From contig NZ_OAOF01000026.1 in NCBI RefSeq assembly GCF_900205965.1, positions 1 through 46,254 of the forward strand: 46,254 nucleotides of DNA. The letters run 5' to 3'. Every line of letters starts with the position of its first letter. Within the stretch, counting starts at the first letter, position 1. A model generated the notes under the pieces. The model saw only the letters and a list, made by a program, of their open reading frames with translations. It did not search any database and had not been told where the DNA came from. The stretch is from Lacrimispora amygdalina. GTDB lineage: Bacteria; Bacillota; Clostridia; Lachnospirales; Lachnospiraceae. The position numbers and the translations under genes are program-made. Below are positions 7,553 to 17,600 of this stretch, one piece after another.

Positions 7553-8746
7553 ATGATTACTCAAACGATAAGAGTGGAAAAAACTTCTAAAAATAATGTG
7601 AATGAAAATATAAGAAGAGATCCAGAATTGTTCCATGAAATATTTTTACAGGAGCTAAACAAAAGTGAGAAAAATACGAATGAATTTAGTTTGGATGATA
7701 ACTTTATAAATGTTACTGAGGAAATTATTTGTTTACTAAAAAAAGATTATGGTCTCTCTGAAATTAAGATACACATGCTTTCTGAAATTTTAAACAAATC
7801 AGACGAGTGTCTCTTGGCAGAGATGAAAGTAGAGACAAAAAAAATGTTTGACTCTGTATCAGGAAAAACGATTGATAATCAAGAGCTTAAAGATCCAAGC
7901 AATATTGTTCAGCCTGTTTATATGACAAAAAATTATAACATCATTAAATTTGCTCTTGGAAATCGCAATTTGACAAATGAACGAGTGAAAACAATAGAAA
8001 AAAGCATTAAGAAATGCGGACTTCGGAGAATTCCAATTGTTGTAAATAAACATGGTCATATTATTGATGGACAACATCGTTATGTTGCGGCTCGTAATCT
8101 GGGACTCCCGATTTACTATGTTATTGATCCTGACGCCGATGTTGAGGTTGCCAGGTTGATAAACAACACACAGTCCGGGTGGAAGTTCATCGATTACGTG
8201 CATTCATGGTCTTCAATGGGAAATGAAGATTACGGAAAACTTGAATTTTTATTAGAAGATTCATCTCTTGCCGGAATCTCTGCAGGGACAAAAATTGCTG
8301 CCACTTCTGGAATTTATCATAACAGTTCCAATGGACTCACAAAAAGAATGGTCAGAGAAGGGAAATATAAGTTTATATGCTATAATTCTGACGTAGAGGC
8401 CGCCAGGTCACGTTTAAAAGAAGCTAGGGACATTTACAACATTTTCTATAAGGCTTGTGATGGAAAAACTGATGTGAAGAAAGATCTGTTTATGAACGCA
8501 ATTATTTTCTTAACCGAGTATAAGAAAAGTATATCAATTTCCATATTAAAAAAAGCAATGGAAAATAATTGTAGAGAATATCATTCATTGCAAAGAGGAC
8601 CATTTGAATCGTATGTAAAGTATTTATGCACAATTCTTTTTATGGAAGACGGAAGGAGAAAAATTATTACAGAGAAATTGCTGAAAAAGTATAAAGATAT
8701 CAATGTAAAGAGAGAAAAAGAAAAACTGAAAAGAGAGAGCATTTAA
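7553..8746 (+). CDS. ParB/sulfiredoxin-fold protein, 397 aa
   Basis: Residues about 125-195 carry a ParB-type nucleotide-binding/nuclease fold: NERVKTIEKSIKKCGL, then IPIVVNKHGHIIDG, then Q-H-R-Y-V-A-A-R-N-L-G, matching the DG.HR..A...LG signature. Plasmid ParB proteins use this domain for CTP-dependent clamp formation. Phage relatives may be nucleases or transcription factors. No clear helix-turn-helix follows, and no ParA lies in the window, so a segregation role is open. The ATG at 7553 is preferred because TTGGAGG lies 7 nt upstream; an earlier frame from 7520 lacks such a site. The terminator overlaps the 3' end. Confidence 0.75.
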   Translation: MITQTIRVEKTSKNNVNENIRRDPELFHEIFLQELNKSEKNTNEFSLDDNFINVTEEIICLLKKDYGLSEIKIHMLSEILNKSDECLLAEMKVETKKMFDSVSGKTIDNQELKDPSNIVQPVYMTKNYNIIKFALGNRNLTNERVKTIEKSIKKCGLRRIPIVVNKHGHIIDGQHRYVAARNLGLPIYYVIDPDADVEVARLINNTQSGWKFIDYVHSWSSMGNEDYGKLEFLLEDSSLAGISAGTKIAATSGIYHNSSNGLTKRMVREGKYKFICYNSDVEAARSRLKEARDIYNIFYKACDGKTDVKKDLFMNAIIFLTEYKKSISISILKKAMENNCREYHSLQRGPFESYVKYLCTILFMEDGRRKIITEKLLKKYKDINVKREKEKLKRESI

Positions 8747-8758
8747 TGCTCTTTTTTT
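8733..8758 (+). terminator. rho-independent terminator overlapping the stop codon
   Basis: GAGAGC, ATTTAAT, GCTCTTTTTTT. Confidence 0.8.
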
Positions 8759-8867
8759 ATTGGGCACAAACTTAAAAAACTATAATTATTATATTTGATT
8801 TTGAACTTTTTCCTATCTGATTTTCTGGACTAATTAGATAAGCGTCTTATTCGTTTTAATTTCCTAA

Positions 8868-8874
8868 CATAATA
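8868..8874 (+). promoter_or_regulatory. CATAATA promoter-like box
   Basis: AACATAATA 28 nt before the ATG at 8903. Confidence 0.5.
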
Positions 8875-8902
8875 AAAGAAAATAACGCAAAGGAGCATAA
8901 AT

Positions 8903-9379
8903 ATGAGATTAGTTAGAATAGATAATGCAAGTGATAAGTCACTTATAATGGAGTACATAAATATGTATTTAGATCTTATCAATATTCATTATGAGCAGGC
9001 AGCCTTACTGGGAATTTATGATGAGGTCTGCGACAAAAAGACTAAAGAAGATGCAATAGGAAGGTTAAATAATCCAAAGTATAAAATTGAACTTTTGGTT
9101 GATAAAGCTGAGGTAATTGGATATGTAAGATACCGGAGTGATGATACAAAAACTCAGGAGATGATTGTGAATGAGGAAACTGAAGGTGTTTGTATTGATC
9201 AGCTTTATGTAAAAGAGGCATGGAGAAGCAATGGTTATGGTAAATTCGTTATAGATAAATTAAAAGAGTCATATAAAAAATTGAGCTTGGATTGCTATTA
9301 CGGATTAGAAGCAAATAAATTTTATCAAAAGATGGGATTTATACCCGTGGTAACAACATATTTGTCATGGTCATCATAA
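8903..9379 (+). CDS. GNAT-family N-acetyltransferase, 158 aa
   Basis: Typical GNAT layout. An N-terminal helix pair is followed by strands IELLVDKAEVIGYVRYR, then motif A I-D-Q-L-Y-V-K-E-A-W-R-S-N-G-Y-G-K near residues 98-114, where the R-x-x-G-Y-G part binds acetyl-CoA. The end has the usual A-N-K-F-Y-Q-K-M-G-F. The acceptor substrate cannot be told. It stands alone with its own promoter-like box and ribosome binding site (AAAGGAG). Confidence 0.85.
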   Translation: MRLVRIDNASDKSLIMEYINMYLDLINIHYEQAALLGIYDEVCDKKTKEDAIGRLNNPKYKIELLVDKAEVIGYVRYRSDDTKTQEMIVNEETEGVCIDQLYVKEAWRSNGYGKFVIDKLKESYKKLSLDCYYGLEANKFYQKMGFIPVVTTYLSWSS

Positions 9380-9456
9380 TAAAATAAAAGCACACACCTC
9401 TTACGAATCCTAAATTGTAGCACTAAATATCGTTTTACAGATGAAATCAAATCTGT

Positions 9457-9463
9457 TATATTA
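9457..9463 (+). promoter_or_regulatory. TATATTA promoter-like box (variant)
   Basis: TATATTA 35 nt before the ATG at 9499. Confidence 0.35.
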
Positions 9464-9498
9464 TAAGTCAATCGATAGCAAAAAGAAAGGTATACGGT

Positions 9499-9971
9499 AT
9501 GAATTTTGATATGATTAGAGAACTGACAAAAGAGGAGCAATCAAATTATACAAAAGAGATGAAGCTAATTAGAGATAATTTCAAAAAACACATTGTACCT
9601 GAAAAATATCCAGAGACAATTTCAAATATTCATAACATATTATTAAGTATTAAAAATCAGGAGATAATGAGAGATCAGATGATAGAATTAAGTTCTTGAT
9701 CACTGCCATAGAAAAATATGGAAACGAAGTTGACTTTATTATCTGTTCATGGATTCCATATGGATCAGACGCTGGAAAGGAGTCCTTGATAAAGATAAGA
9801 GAGGTCAATCCTGAATTAAAAATGATATATATTGGAGAAATGGGAGCTTCCTGTGCTAACGACAAGTTTGTTGAAACATGTGAAATTATAGACAATGAAT
9901 TTGTTAAAAGAGCCAATCTTAAATTCAAAAGCTGGTTTGGTATCCATGATAGAATTTATATGCTAAAATAA
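9499..9971 (+). pseudogene. methyltransferase-like gene with internal deletion and frame break
   Basis: Two frames overlap by four bases (TTGA at 9696-9699). The first, 66 aa, reads LTKEEQSNYTKEMKLIRDN...MIELSS. The second reads ITAIEKYGNEVDFIICSWIPYG, then MIYIGEMGASCANDKF, and ends KSWFGIHDRIYML. As I recall them, intact relatives are Rossmann-fold, probable SAM-dependent methyltransferases in which these two segments flank a glycine-rich SAM-binding region of about 60 residues. That region is missing exactly at the break. The gene therefore looks inactivated by a deletion that also shifted the frame. Two coupled small genes are a less likely reading. AAAGG precedes the first ATG. Confidence 0.6.
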
Positions 9972-9983
9972 TAGGAAAGAGCG

Positions 9984-10019
9984 AAAGTTTAAAAAAAATA
10001 AAAATAGGTAAACTTTTTT
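9984..10019 (+). terminator. terminator-like hairpin
   Basis: AAAGTTTA pairs with TAAACTTT around an A-rich loop, followed by T's. Confidence 0.6.
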
Positions 10020-10029
10020 AAAAAATATA

Positions 10030-10438
10030 TCATAATAGATATGAGGATAAATCCTCAAAAATATTAGATTAATATTATAGTAGATTAACGGTCCTGGCGG
10101 CTAATGAAAGTTAGCCCACATAGTGGTTATGGGAATTAGTATATAAAAAATGAATTTATATATTAATCGCTCCAAAAAATATCTAGAAAAATAATAAAGA
10201 ATGTCTACACCTGAGACATATGCTGTTTTGGATGTAATCATCAAAAGTTTGGAGCCAAAAAAAAGAAACAGATGTTTGGTCTAGATAAAGTAGACTAAAC
10301 CAGTGTAAAGAAAGCTATCCCAGCTCTGTTTCGGATAATCAGCCATTTTGCTTTACACATTTATAAATAGTATAATTAAATTAATAGTAAAATAATATAC
10401 CCGGGAAAAAGCTGCATAATTGCGGCTTTTTATTTTTT
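10030..10438 (+). ncRNA. candidate large structured non-coding RNA
   Basis: About 400 nt without a reading frame but full of perfect or near-perfect stems. They are: GGCTAA/TTAGCC (10099-10116, loop TGAAAG); a 13-bp stem with one mismatch at 10135-10147/10155-10167; ATGTCT/AGACAT (10201-10219); GATG/CATC extended by TTTT/AAAA (10226-10246); GCTCC/GGAGC (10169-10173 with 10251-10255), which closes the preceding two; GTTTgGTCTA/TAGACtAAAC (10274-10300); and GTGTAAAG/CTTTACAC (10303-10310 with 10351-10358). AAACAGA (10266-10272) can also pair with TCTGTTT (10325-10331), which would cross the last stem and form a pseudoknot. A terminator closes the unit. I could not match it to a named class such as ROOL, GOLLD or RNase P. 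Confidence 0.6.
10406..10438 (+). terminator. rho-independent terminator of the structured RNA
   Basis: AAAAAGC, an 11-nt loop with weak extra pairs, GCTTTTT, then more T's. Confidence 0.75.
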
Positions 10439-10503
10439 GCTTGAAATTTCTCTTATATGATAGTATTATAAATTATAAACAAAATACAGAAAGGAGTATA
10501 ATT

Positions 10504-10761
10504 ATGGCAAGACAAGTAAACTATGAAATAAAAAAGGAAAAGATTAACAAAGAATTAGAGAAGTTGGGAAAGAATTTATCAAAAGTGGAGGAGTCTATTG
10601 CTGCAGAAACAGCAAAGAAAAAGGAAATTAAAAGAAAAATTCAAGAAATGGAAACAGAATTAGAAAATGTAAAAAGACAAGAAGTTGTTGATCTGATTGC
10701 TGAGAAAAATTTAAGTTCAGAGGAATTACAAAAGATTTTTAACGACTCTGAATCTAAATAA
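10504..10761 (+). CDS. small coiled-coil protein, DUF4315-like paralogue 1, 85 aa
   Basis: MARQ start, then a long charged coiled coil at residues 10-65 (INKELEKLGKNLSKVEESI..., KKKEIKRKIQEMETELENVK). A short C-terminal helix VVDLIAEKNLSSEELQKIF follows. The layout (two-stranded coil, then [I/L]-x-x-L-I-x-x-x-x-L-x-x-x-E-L) matches the DUF4315 type found on mobile elements of Clostridia. Two relatives lie at 21011 and 37084. GAAAGGAG precedes the ATG. Function unknown. Confidence 0.8.
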   Translation: MARQVNYEIKKEKINKELEKLGKNLSKVEESIAAETAKKKEIKRKIQEMETELENVKRQEVVDLIAEKNLSSEELQKIFNDSESK

Positions 10762-10790
10762 TATTATATTGCTAAATTTTCGAAAATTAC

Positions 10791-10816
10791 ACCACCAGGT
10801 TTCCTGGTGGTTTTTC
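10791..10816 (+). terminator. rho-independent terminator
   Basis: ACCACCAGG, short loop, CCTGGTGGTTTTT. Confidence 0.85.
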
Positions 10817-10864
10817 TTTGTTCTAAATTGCAAATCCAACCATTTTATTTATATAAAATTCAAA

Positions 10865-10871
10865 CATACTA
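10865..10871 (+). promoter_or_regulatory. CATACTA promoter-like box
   Basis: AACATACTAATAATG, 34 nt before the ATG at 10906. Confidence 0.55.
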
Positions 10872-10905
10872 ATAATGATTAAAATAAGATAAAAAGGAGA
10901 AAAAT

Positions 10906-12552
10906 ATGAGATTTTGTAATAATTTCAAAGTGAAAGGCATTGATCCTGCTGATAAAAGAAAAGCTCCTGCGATTTCTGTTAATGAATTCAAAAAATATTT
11001 AACGGACTATTATAATATGAATGCAGGAATTGGAGAATCGGAAGATTATATAACTGATGCACTTGAAAAAGAGGAATTTATAAAGCAAATCTTTAAGAGG
11101 CGAGCTACAGAAGACTGTAAAGGATTTTACAGCGAGATGAATTTTATTAGTGATGACCCTATTTCAGAAGTGATTAAACCTGCTGATGGGACGCCATCGT
11201 TATTAGGAATAAATGTATTATCAAATAAAGTCCCTATTTATGGATTTTTCCTGGGAGGAGAATTAGAAAAACCATTTTTTGCTATAATGTATTGGAATGG
11301 AAGAGATCTAAGAGTTCTAATTCCGGAGTCAGGGAATACCATAAATTCAGATTTTTACACAGCATTTGGTAGTGAGGCTTATACCGCCGCAGAAAACCCA
11401 GGGAAAATGGTAGATGAGTGTGAACGGTTAATTGGGAAAAGGTTGGAAGATATAAAATGTTCAAAAATATCAGAAGAAGAACTGGAATTTATTCAGCCAG
11501 GCGTTGCTTATTGTTTGAAAAATGGATACGCATCTACTGAAGATGAGGCTGTTGAAGTTACAAATACTCTTTCATGGAGTTTTATTAAGGAAGATATTGA
11601 ATCCATGATTGAAGAGTCGGATGAAATGGATGAGCCAGAAGAAATATCTTCTGTTGCCGATTTAGATGATGAGGCTGATTCCGACTTTGATGAAGAGGAG
11701 GACTATGATTCTGACTATGAGGCTGATGATGAAGAGTGCGACGATGACGATGAAACTGACGAAACATGCCCGGGATCCAGCAAAACTAAAGAAGATGATA
11801 AGGATGACGGGTACGAAGTTCTTGAATCTATTACTTTAACATTGCCACCTTCGGAAGAAGATGATGTTCTTGAATTTAAAATTCTTAATGAACCAGAAAT
11901 TACAACGGATAGCGATTTTTGTAATAAAAAACGCTCTATGATCCGATTTGGAAAATTAACTTTGCCCAAAATGGAGCCGGAAAAGTTTAGAATTAAATTA
12001 AACGAATTCTATGATACAACAGAAAGAGCTATCTTTGATTATACAATGAATCCGATAAAGTTAGCTCAGAATATCATGAGTACTTCTGATGTTATAATTG
12101 ATGTCGATTTTGCGACAATTAAGGAGTGTGAATCAAAAATTACTTCTATATCAGATGTTTCCTTACTGGGATTTAATGTCTTAGCAAATGGAATTCCTTT
12201 TTTTGGTATTGAAGTAGGAGAAAATGATCAATCCTTGTTTGTTGCTTTGTTTTGGAATGGTGCATGTATTGTTCCTTATATTCCGTCATATGGTAATACA
12301 TTTAATGCGGATCTGCGAACTGTATTTGGTAAAGAAAGTGAAAGCATTGATAAATTCAAATATATTAGAGAATACGAAAAAATTTGTAAAGAAAAAATCT
12401 CTACTGAGAATGATTCTACATTGTCTGAATTTTACTTTAAATCAAAAGGATATTCTACAGAACACTTAGAAACGTTAAAGCATAAAGGTTCTTGGAATGC
12501 AATGCTAGAAGACTTAAATTTTGCTGTCCACATTGAAGGAAAATCGGAATAA
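10906..12552 (+). CDS. unknown protein with two copies of one domain joined by an acidic linker, 548 aa
   Basis: The N-terminal half (about 1-235) and C-terminal half (about 350-548) are clearly related. S-L-L-G-I-N-V-L-S-N-K-V-P-I-Y-G-F in copy one matches S-L-L-G-F-N-V-L-A-N-G-I-P-F-F-G-I in copy two. F-A-I-M-Y-W-N-G matches V-A-L-F-W-N-G, and I-P-E-S-G-N-T-I-N-S-D matches I-P-S-Y-G-N-T-F-N-A-D. Between them, residues about 225-310 are almost all Asp and Glu, likely disordered, with DNA-mimic or protein-binding potential. No known family recognised. AAAAGGAG precedes the start, a CATACTA box lies upstream and a terminator downstream, so it is a single-gene unit. Confidence 0.85.
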   Translation: MRFCNNFKVKGIDPADKRKAPAISVNEFKKYLTDYYNMNAGIGESEDYITDALEKEEFIKQIFKRRATEDCKGFYSEMNFISDDPISEVIKPADGTPSLLGINVLSNKVPIYGFFLGGELEKPFFAIMYWNGRDLRVLIPESGNTINSDFYTAFGSEAYTAAENPGKMVDECERLIGKRLEDIKCSKISEEELEFIQPGVAYCLKNGYASTEDEAVEVTNTLSWSFIKEDIESMIEESDEMDEPEEISSVADLDDEADSDFDEEEDYDSDYEADDEECDDDDETDETCPGSSKTKEDDKDDGYEVLESITLTLPPSEEDDVLEFKILNEPEITTDSDFCNKKRSMIRFGKLTLPKMEPEKFRIKLNEFYDTTERAIFDYTMNPIKLAQNIMSTSDVIIDVDFATIKECESKITSISDVSLLGFNVLANGIPFFGIEVGENDQSLFVALFWNGACIVPYIPSYGNTFNADLRTVFGKESESIDKFKYIREYEKICKEKISTENDSTLSEFYFKSKGYSTEHLETLKHKGSWNAMLEDLNFAVHIEGKSE

Positions 12553-12569
12553 AACACAAGTATTTATTT

Positions 12570-12590
12570 AAGGCCATAACGGCCTTTTTT
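12570..12590 (+). terminator. rho-independent terminator
   Basis: AAGGCC, ATAAC, GGCCTTTTTT. Confidence 0.85.
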
Positions 12591-12609
12591 ATTTGAGTGA
12601 ATTAAATAA

Positions 12610-12616
12610 CATATTA
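12610..12616 (+). promoter_or_regulatory. CATATTA promoter-like box of the SMC operon
   Basis: CATATTA 36 nt before the ATG at 12653. This supports that ATG over the upstream TTG at 12593. Confidence 0.5.
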
Positions 12617-12652
12617 AAATATATTAATGACAAAATGAGAAAGGATAAAAAT

Positions 12653-14032
12653 ATGAAAGACTATAATTTTTTTAATGAAGAACAATCAAAAATGTTTTCA
12701 TTATTTGGGCGATCGAGAGGAAACTTCCATTTTAATTGTTTAGCGTTAATTAACGAACAATGTAAGGAGAATAATGGGTATATTATTAAAGATGTAATCA
12801 TTGCAGAAATAGAATCAACTTATGGAATTGAATATAATGCCAGATTAGAATTACAGGCTTTAGTAGATGCTGGTTGGATTGAGTTATTTCAACGTCCTCA
12901 TTTAATTAGCGACTTTATACGATTAACAAAAGATGGCAGGATTTTATATAATGCTATTGTTGAAATCCATGAAGTAAAAAAAGATTTTTCATATGGAAAA
13001 TACATATCCGATATTTACCGTAGATTATCTACGATTCAGGATGGAGCAACATCTACATATCAAGATATTCTTTTGGCTTCCTACGAAGATGTAAATAAAT
13101 TAAAAGAATATATGCAAGTGTTTAAAAGTGCTTTTGAAGATTTCGTCAAGGGACAGCGTGCAAATGTAAAAAGTGCAGAGGAAGTTATTAAGATTATGCA
13201 GGCGGTCAGAGAAGGAAAGGAATTTAGAAATTATAAAGCAATTATAAAAGATGAATTCAATTATTATCGATACAGCAATAGCATCTGTAATAGTATAGAA
13301 TCAATAAAAGAGAACGAAGAAGTAATGAAAAAGCTAGTGGAATCATGTTCTGACTATGAATTATATCCAGTCCGTGAAGCAAAAGAACATGTGCTCGATA
13401 TACTTTATGCTATCAAAGCATTTTTCGTAGATGAATATAAAGAACTGGTCGATGGAATGAAAGAGTCCGAAAATGAGTGTTACCAGAAAATTGCAAATAC
13501 ATTAACTTTATATGCGAGCGATGGAACCGCAAATAAGAGTATCTGTGAATTGATTATTAAAATCATACATGATGCACAGGAGGGAGAAGTGGAACTTCCG
13601 GATGAATTCTTTCGGTGTTTTGATATATTTGATAACAACTTATTTGACAGGGAATCATTCAGAGATAAAAGAAAGGCCGCTGAATACAAAAAAGAGGATA
13701 ATGTAGAAATCAAAGAATTAACTATGGTTGATAAAATAAATATCCTTGTTGCTGCAAATGAGAAGATGAAGATGAAATCGTCTACACAAGAAATCACGGA
13801 ATATTTAAATACGTTAATGAAAGATAGCACAAGAATATCTTCAAATGATTTTCCTGTAGTAAATGAGAGGGATTATGCTAATGTATTTTTGATTTTAGCA
13901 AACTGTGCCAATCCAGCATTTGAATATGAAATTGAAGCTATCAGTGATAAGTCTGTGAATAAAGGACTATTTAAGATCCCATATTTTGAGTTGAGAAGAA
14001 AGGAAAAGGAATATGAAAATAGAGAAGAATAA
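12653..14032 (+). CDS. JetA/MukF-like subunit of an SMC complex, 459 aa
   Basis: First of three overlapping genes whose order and sizes (459, 211, 1050 aa) fit the JetA-JetB-JetC or MksF-E-B type of bacterial SMC complex. The N-terminal 110 residues look like a winged-helix dimerisation domain (ALINEQCKENNGYIIKDVII..., LQALVDAGWIELFQ, LTKDGRILYNAI). The middle is long helices (residues about 110-300), as in MukF-type kleisins. The C-terminal part would contact the ATPase. The call rests mainly on operon structure, because kleisins diverge fast. I chose the ATG at 12653 because AAAGGAT and a promoter-like box fit it; an upstream TTG at 12593 would add 20 residues and lies against the terminator. 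Confidence 0.65.
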   Translation: MKDYNFFNEEQSKMFSLFGRSRGNFHFNCLALINEQCKENNGYIIKDVIIAEIESTYGIEYNARLELQALVDAGWIELFQRPHLISDFIRLTKDGRILYNAIVEIHEVKKDFSYGKYISDIYRRLSTIQDGATSTYQDILLASYEDVNKLKEYMQVFKSAFEDFVKGQRANVKSAEEVIKIMQAVREGKEFRNYKAIIKDEFNYYRYSNSICNSIESIKENEEVMKKLVESCSDYELYPVREAKEHVLDILYAIKAFFVDEYKELVDGMKESENECYQKIANTLTLYASDGTANKSICELIIKIIHDAQEGEVELPDEFFRCFDIFDNNLFDRESFRDKRKAAEYKKEDNVEIKELTMVDKINILVAANEKMKMKSSTQEITEYLNTLMKDSTRISSNDFPVVNERDYANVFLILANCANPAFEYEIEAISDKSVNKGLFKIPYFELRRKEKEYENREE

Positions 14033-14648
14033 AAATCTTGCTGAGATAAAGGATGCTATTAATGCACTTCTTAAGCGATCCTTTCTTATGAGAGATAGAA
14101 ACAGAGACATTGAATACTATTTGACAGTACAGGATAATCTGGTGGAAATCAATGAATATTTAGACTTTATGGGATATGAAGCTGTTATCGATAGGGATTT
14201 AAGCGTGATTGCCTTAGCCTATAAGGGAAATGAAGGGATTGTCCCGCCCAAATATAAGATGACAACAAATGAAACAAAGATATATATGGCCCTTATTAAG
14301 ATTTTTGACAGGAAAGTATATGAGGAGCTTATTGGCACGGATGTTGTAAAAACGAATGTAAGAGAATTGAAAATAGAATTAACAAATTATGATTTAAATT
14401 TGATTCCAAATAATAAGATTACAACATTTCAAAAAGCATTAGATAGTTTAGAACGCTACAACCTTATTGAACTCATTGATAAAGAAATCAAAGATGAACA
14501 TTCTGAATTCCAAATTCTCCCATCAATTAAGTTGGCTATGAATAGAGAGGCTTTTATGCAATATTTTAGAACGCATGAAAAGACCTATTTTGGAACAGAA
14601 GAGGATAAGTTGGAAGATGAGACAATTCCGGAAAAGGAGGAAGTATAA
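14013..14648 (+). CDS. JetB/MukE-like (DUF4194-type) subunit, 211 aa
   Basis: Overlaps the 3' end of the preceding gene by 20 nt, with AAAGGAAAAGGA before its ATG. Residues 15-75 show the MukE/JetB pattern: a helix (INALLKRSFLMRD), an aromatic Y-Y-L-T-V, then VEINEYLDFMGYEAVIDRDL and IALAYKG. A second winged-helix region follows (TTNETKIYMALIKIF..., LDSLERYNLIELI). In known complexes this subunit binds the kleisin and DNA. The acidic tail is short. Its stop overlaps the next start (TAATG). Confidence 0.65.
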   Translation: MKIEKNKNLAEIKDAINALLKRSFLMRDRNRDIEYYLTVQDNLVEINEYLDFMGYEAVIDRDLSVIALAYKGNEGIVPPKYKMTTNETKIYMALIKIFDRKVYEELIGTDVVKTNVRELKIELTNYDLNLIPNNKITTFQKALDSLERYNLIELIDKEIKDEHSEFQILPSIKLAMNREAFMQYFRTHEKTYFGTEEDKLEDETIPEKEEV

Positions 14649-17600
14649 TGGGTAAGGTAATTCTTGAAAAAATACTATTAAAAAATTGGCATGCATTTAC
14701 AGATAATCAATTTGATATTTCTGAACTATCTACATTGATCACAGGAATGAATGCAAGTGGAAAGACGACTCTGCTTGATGCAATTTCTGTTATTTTGGAT
14801 GGAGCGAATGCCAATGATTTTAATGTGGCGGTTAAGGATGAAGGAGAACGTAGGACCATTAGTGGAGCTCTGCACTATGTCGTTTCAGGAGTGGCAAAAC
14901 GAACTGGTAGAGTGACTGGATTAATTCTTGCACAGTTTTATGATCAGAGCTACAACGCGAGATTTATAAATGGTGTATATCTTCGCTCAAAATCTTATGC
15001 TTCGGATGCTTCTATCACACAGCAATATTTTAGTGTGATTAATATGTCTGTAGACAGCCCTGATTTTAAGATTGACTTTGATAAGTGTAAAATTCCAGGA
15101 CAGATTGACTATCCAAATAAGAAGACGGCATTTGAGGAATTCTTTCGGCTAAGAAAGATGCAACATATCAAGACTGATGTATATAAGGGTTTAATCAATA
15201 GTGTGTTAAGAGCAAAGCTTGATTGCACGCCATCTGAATTTGTAAGAAGAAACATTTTACCAGAAGATGATAAGGTGTCAAGCATTGAAGCAATTAAAAA
15301 CAATTATAAGCTGCTTGATGACCGAGAAAAATTGTATGAGGATTTATCGGTAGAAGCAGAGGCATTACGCAAGATTAAAAAAAATTGGTACGAGCTAAAG
15401 CAAAATGAAAATGATTATGCGCTACTGGCAATCTCAAAAAATAAATTTATAGAATCAAGAATATTGGAGATAATCAACCAGACTGAGGCTCTCGATGCAG
15501 CAATTGGAGATACCAAAAGGGAAAAACAGTTATTGGAAGAAAAATTAGCTGATTTGAGTGAGAAAGCAGGTGAGTATAAGTCATCTGATATTTTGACTGG
15601 AAAAAGAAAAGAACTAGCTGTCATGAATCGAGAATTGATTACTCTAAAGTCAGATTTTGACCGGATTAATAATATGATATCGTCTATGAATACGCTTTCA
15701 AAATTGATTGGTTCAAAGAATACATACTCAATTGAGAGTACAGACGAGGAAATAACTGAATTAATGGAACTTGCGGACAAGTACATCGATAAGCTGGATG
15801 AAAATATTGATGAATATAGAGAAAATCAAAGGTCTTTGAAAAAAGAGTTAAATGATGCGAATATGGATTTGACAGCTTTAAAGAAGGGCACATTCACTGT
15901 AAGTTCATCAGCTGGTATCAGTGGAAAAATTACAGCTTCCAAAGAACTTGTAAAAGCAATCAACCAGTATTTTTCAATACATGGTATTGATGATCGGGCA
16001 TACCTTCTTTATGAGGGTTTAAAATCAATTAAGGAGCCGTCCTGGCAGCCGGCAATTGAAATGTTAATTGGGAATCGTAGAGCACATATTGTCGTAAAAC
16101 CAGAAAACGAAGCTATTGCAACCAGTATACAGAGTAAAATGTCCTTAAAGGCGGACACAGATATTATTCTTTCTTCAAGGCTTAAGCCCATCTTACCAAA
16201 CCCAGATACAGTTGCATCGCAGATAATTGCAGATACAGACACTGCAAATAAAATAATCAATGCCTATTATGGACACTACATCCTCTGCGAAACGATAGAA
16301 GAATATAATGCATATGATTATGCGCTTATGAAAAATGGAATGAATAAAAATCGTGTTTCAAGCCACAAAGGTGCAAAGTCAGTATTGACTGAAATTCTTT
16401 TAATTGGGAAGAAAGCCGGAAAAGAAAATATCAAAGTAGCTGAAGATAAAGTCAAAACCCTTTCAGCTAATGAACGAGATATGGCAGATAATCTGAATAA
16501 AGTCAACATTAGAAAACGCAGTGTTAATACACTGATTGCAGGAATAAAATCTTTCTTACCGATAAACACGGAAGTTGCAGAAGAGTACAAACTAAAAATA
16601 AAAGCAATATCTTGTCTAAAAGAAGAAATCGATTCACTATCACTAGATCCTGGTAATATAGGGATTCTAGAGGGAATTAACCTGCAGATAAAAGAGGTTA
16701 AGTCAAAAATACAAGGATATGACAGATCTTATGAATCTCAACTTACAGATGGATCAAGGTTAAAAAGTGAGCTTGAATCGTTAGAACAGGTTAAAAAGGA
16801 GATTGAAAAACAGATTTCTTTAATTTCAAATGTGGATGATTTTGATGAAGGAAAGATTATTGATTTTTACAACTCTCTAGAGGCAAAAACAGTAGATGAA
16901 ATCTCTATGAAACAATCAATAGCTTTAAGTAAAGGAAAAAGTTCAGCAAGTAAATTAAAGCTTTCACAGACAGAATACAATTTGAAATTCCACAAGGATC
17001 TGAAGGTTGGTGTCGAAGCAGACATCTATAATTACTATGTGAAGCGTTTAATCCATTTAGAGGGTAAAGCCTTTGGCGAGGTTAAAGAAGAAATCGGCAA
17101 GTTGAAGGAATCCTTGACTGATAGTAAAGCCGGTGTATTTAAAGGCATTGCAGATAGCTTTACTTTTGCAGAAACAGAAGTAGAGAAGATCAATGCAATC
17201 TTATGTAATTACGAAATAAGTGGAAACAAATTTAAAATCTATCTGGGAGCAGCAATAAGACGCAAAGACCTTTATGATGCAATCATGGAGTTCGCTAGAG
17301 AAAAAAAACCAAGCGAAAAGACAATCAGTCGTCTGGAAGAGTGTTTTGATAGGATGATTAATTCAAAAGATCCAAATACATTTTCAGATCTGGCTGACTA
17401 TAGAAATTATCTTGATTGTGATGTCTTGATTACAAACATAGAAACAAAAGTATGGAAATCATTCTCTTCTGAAAAAGGTAGTTTCTCTGGAGGTCAGAAA
17501 GAAACACCTTACTACATGTGCCTGGCAGCAGCATTATCATGCAAAGCCTATACGAATGGTGGATTTAGATTGATCGTTCTTGATGAAGCTTTCAAAAATA

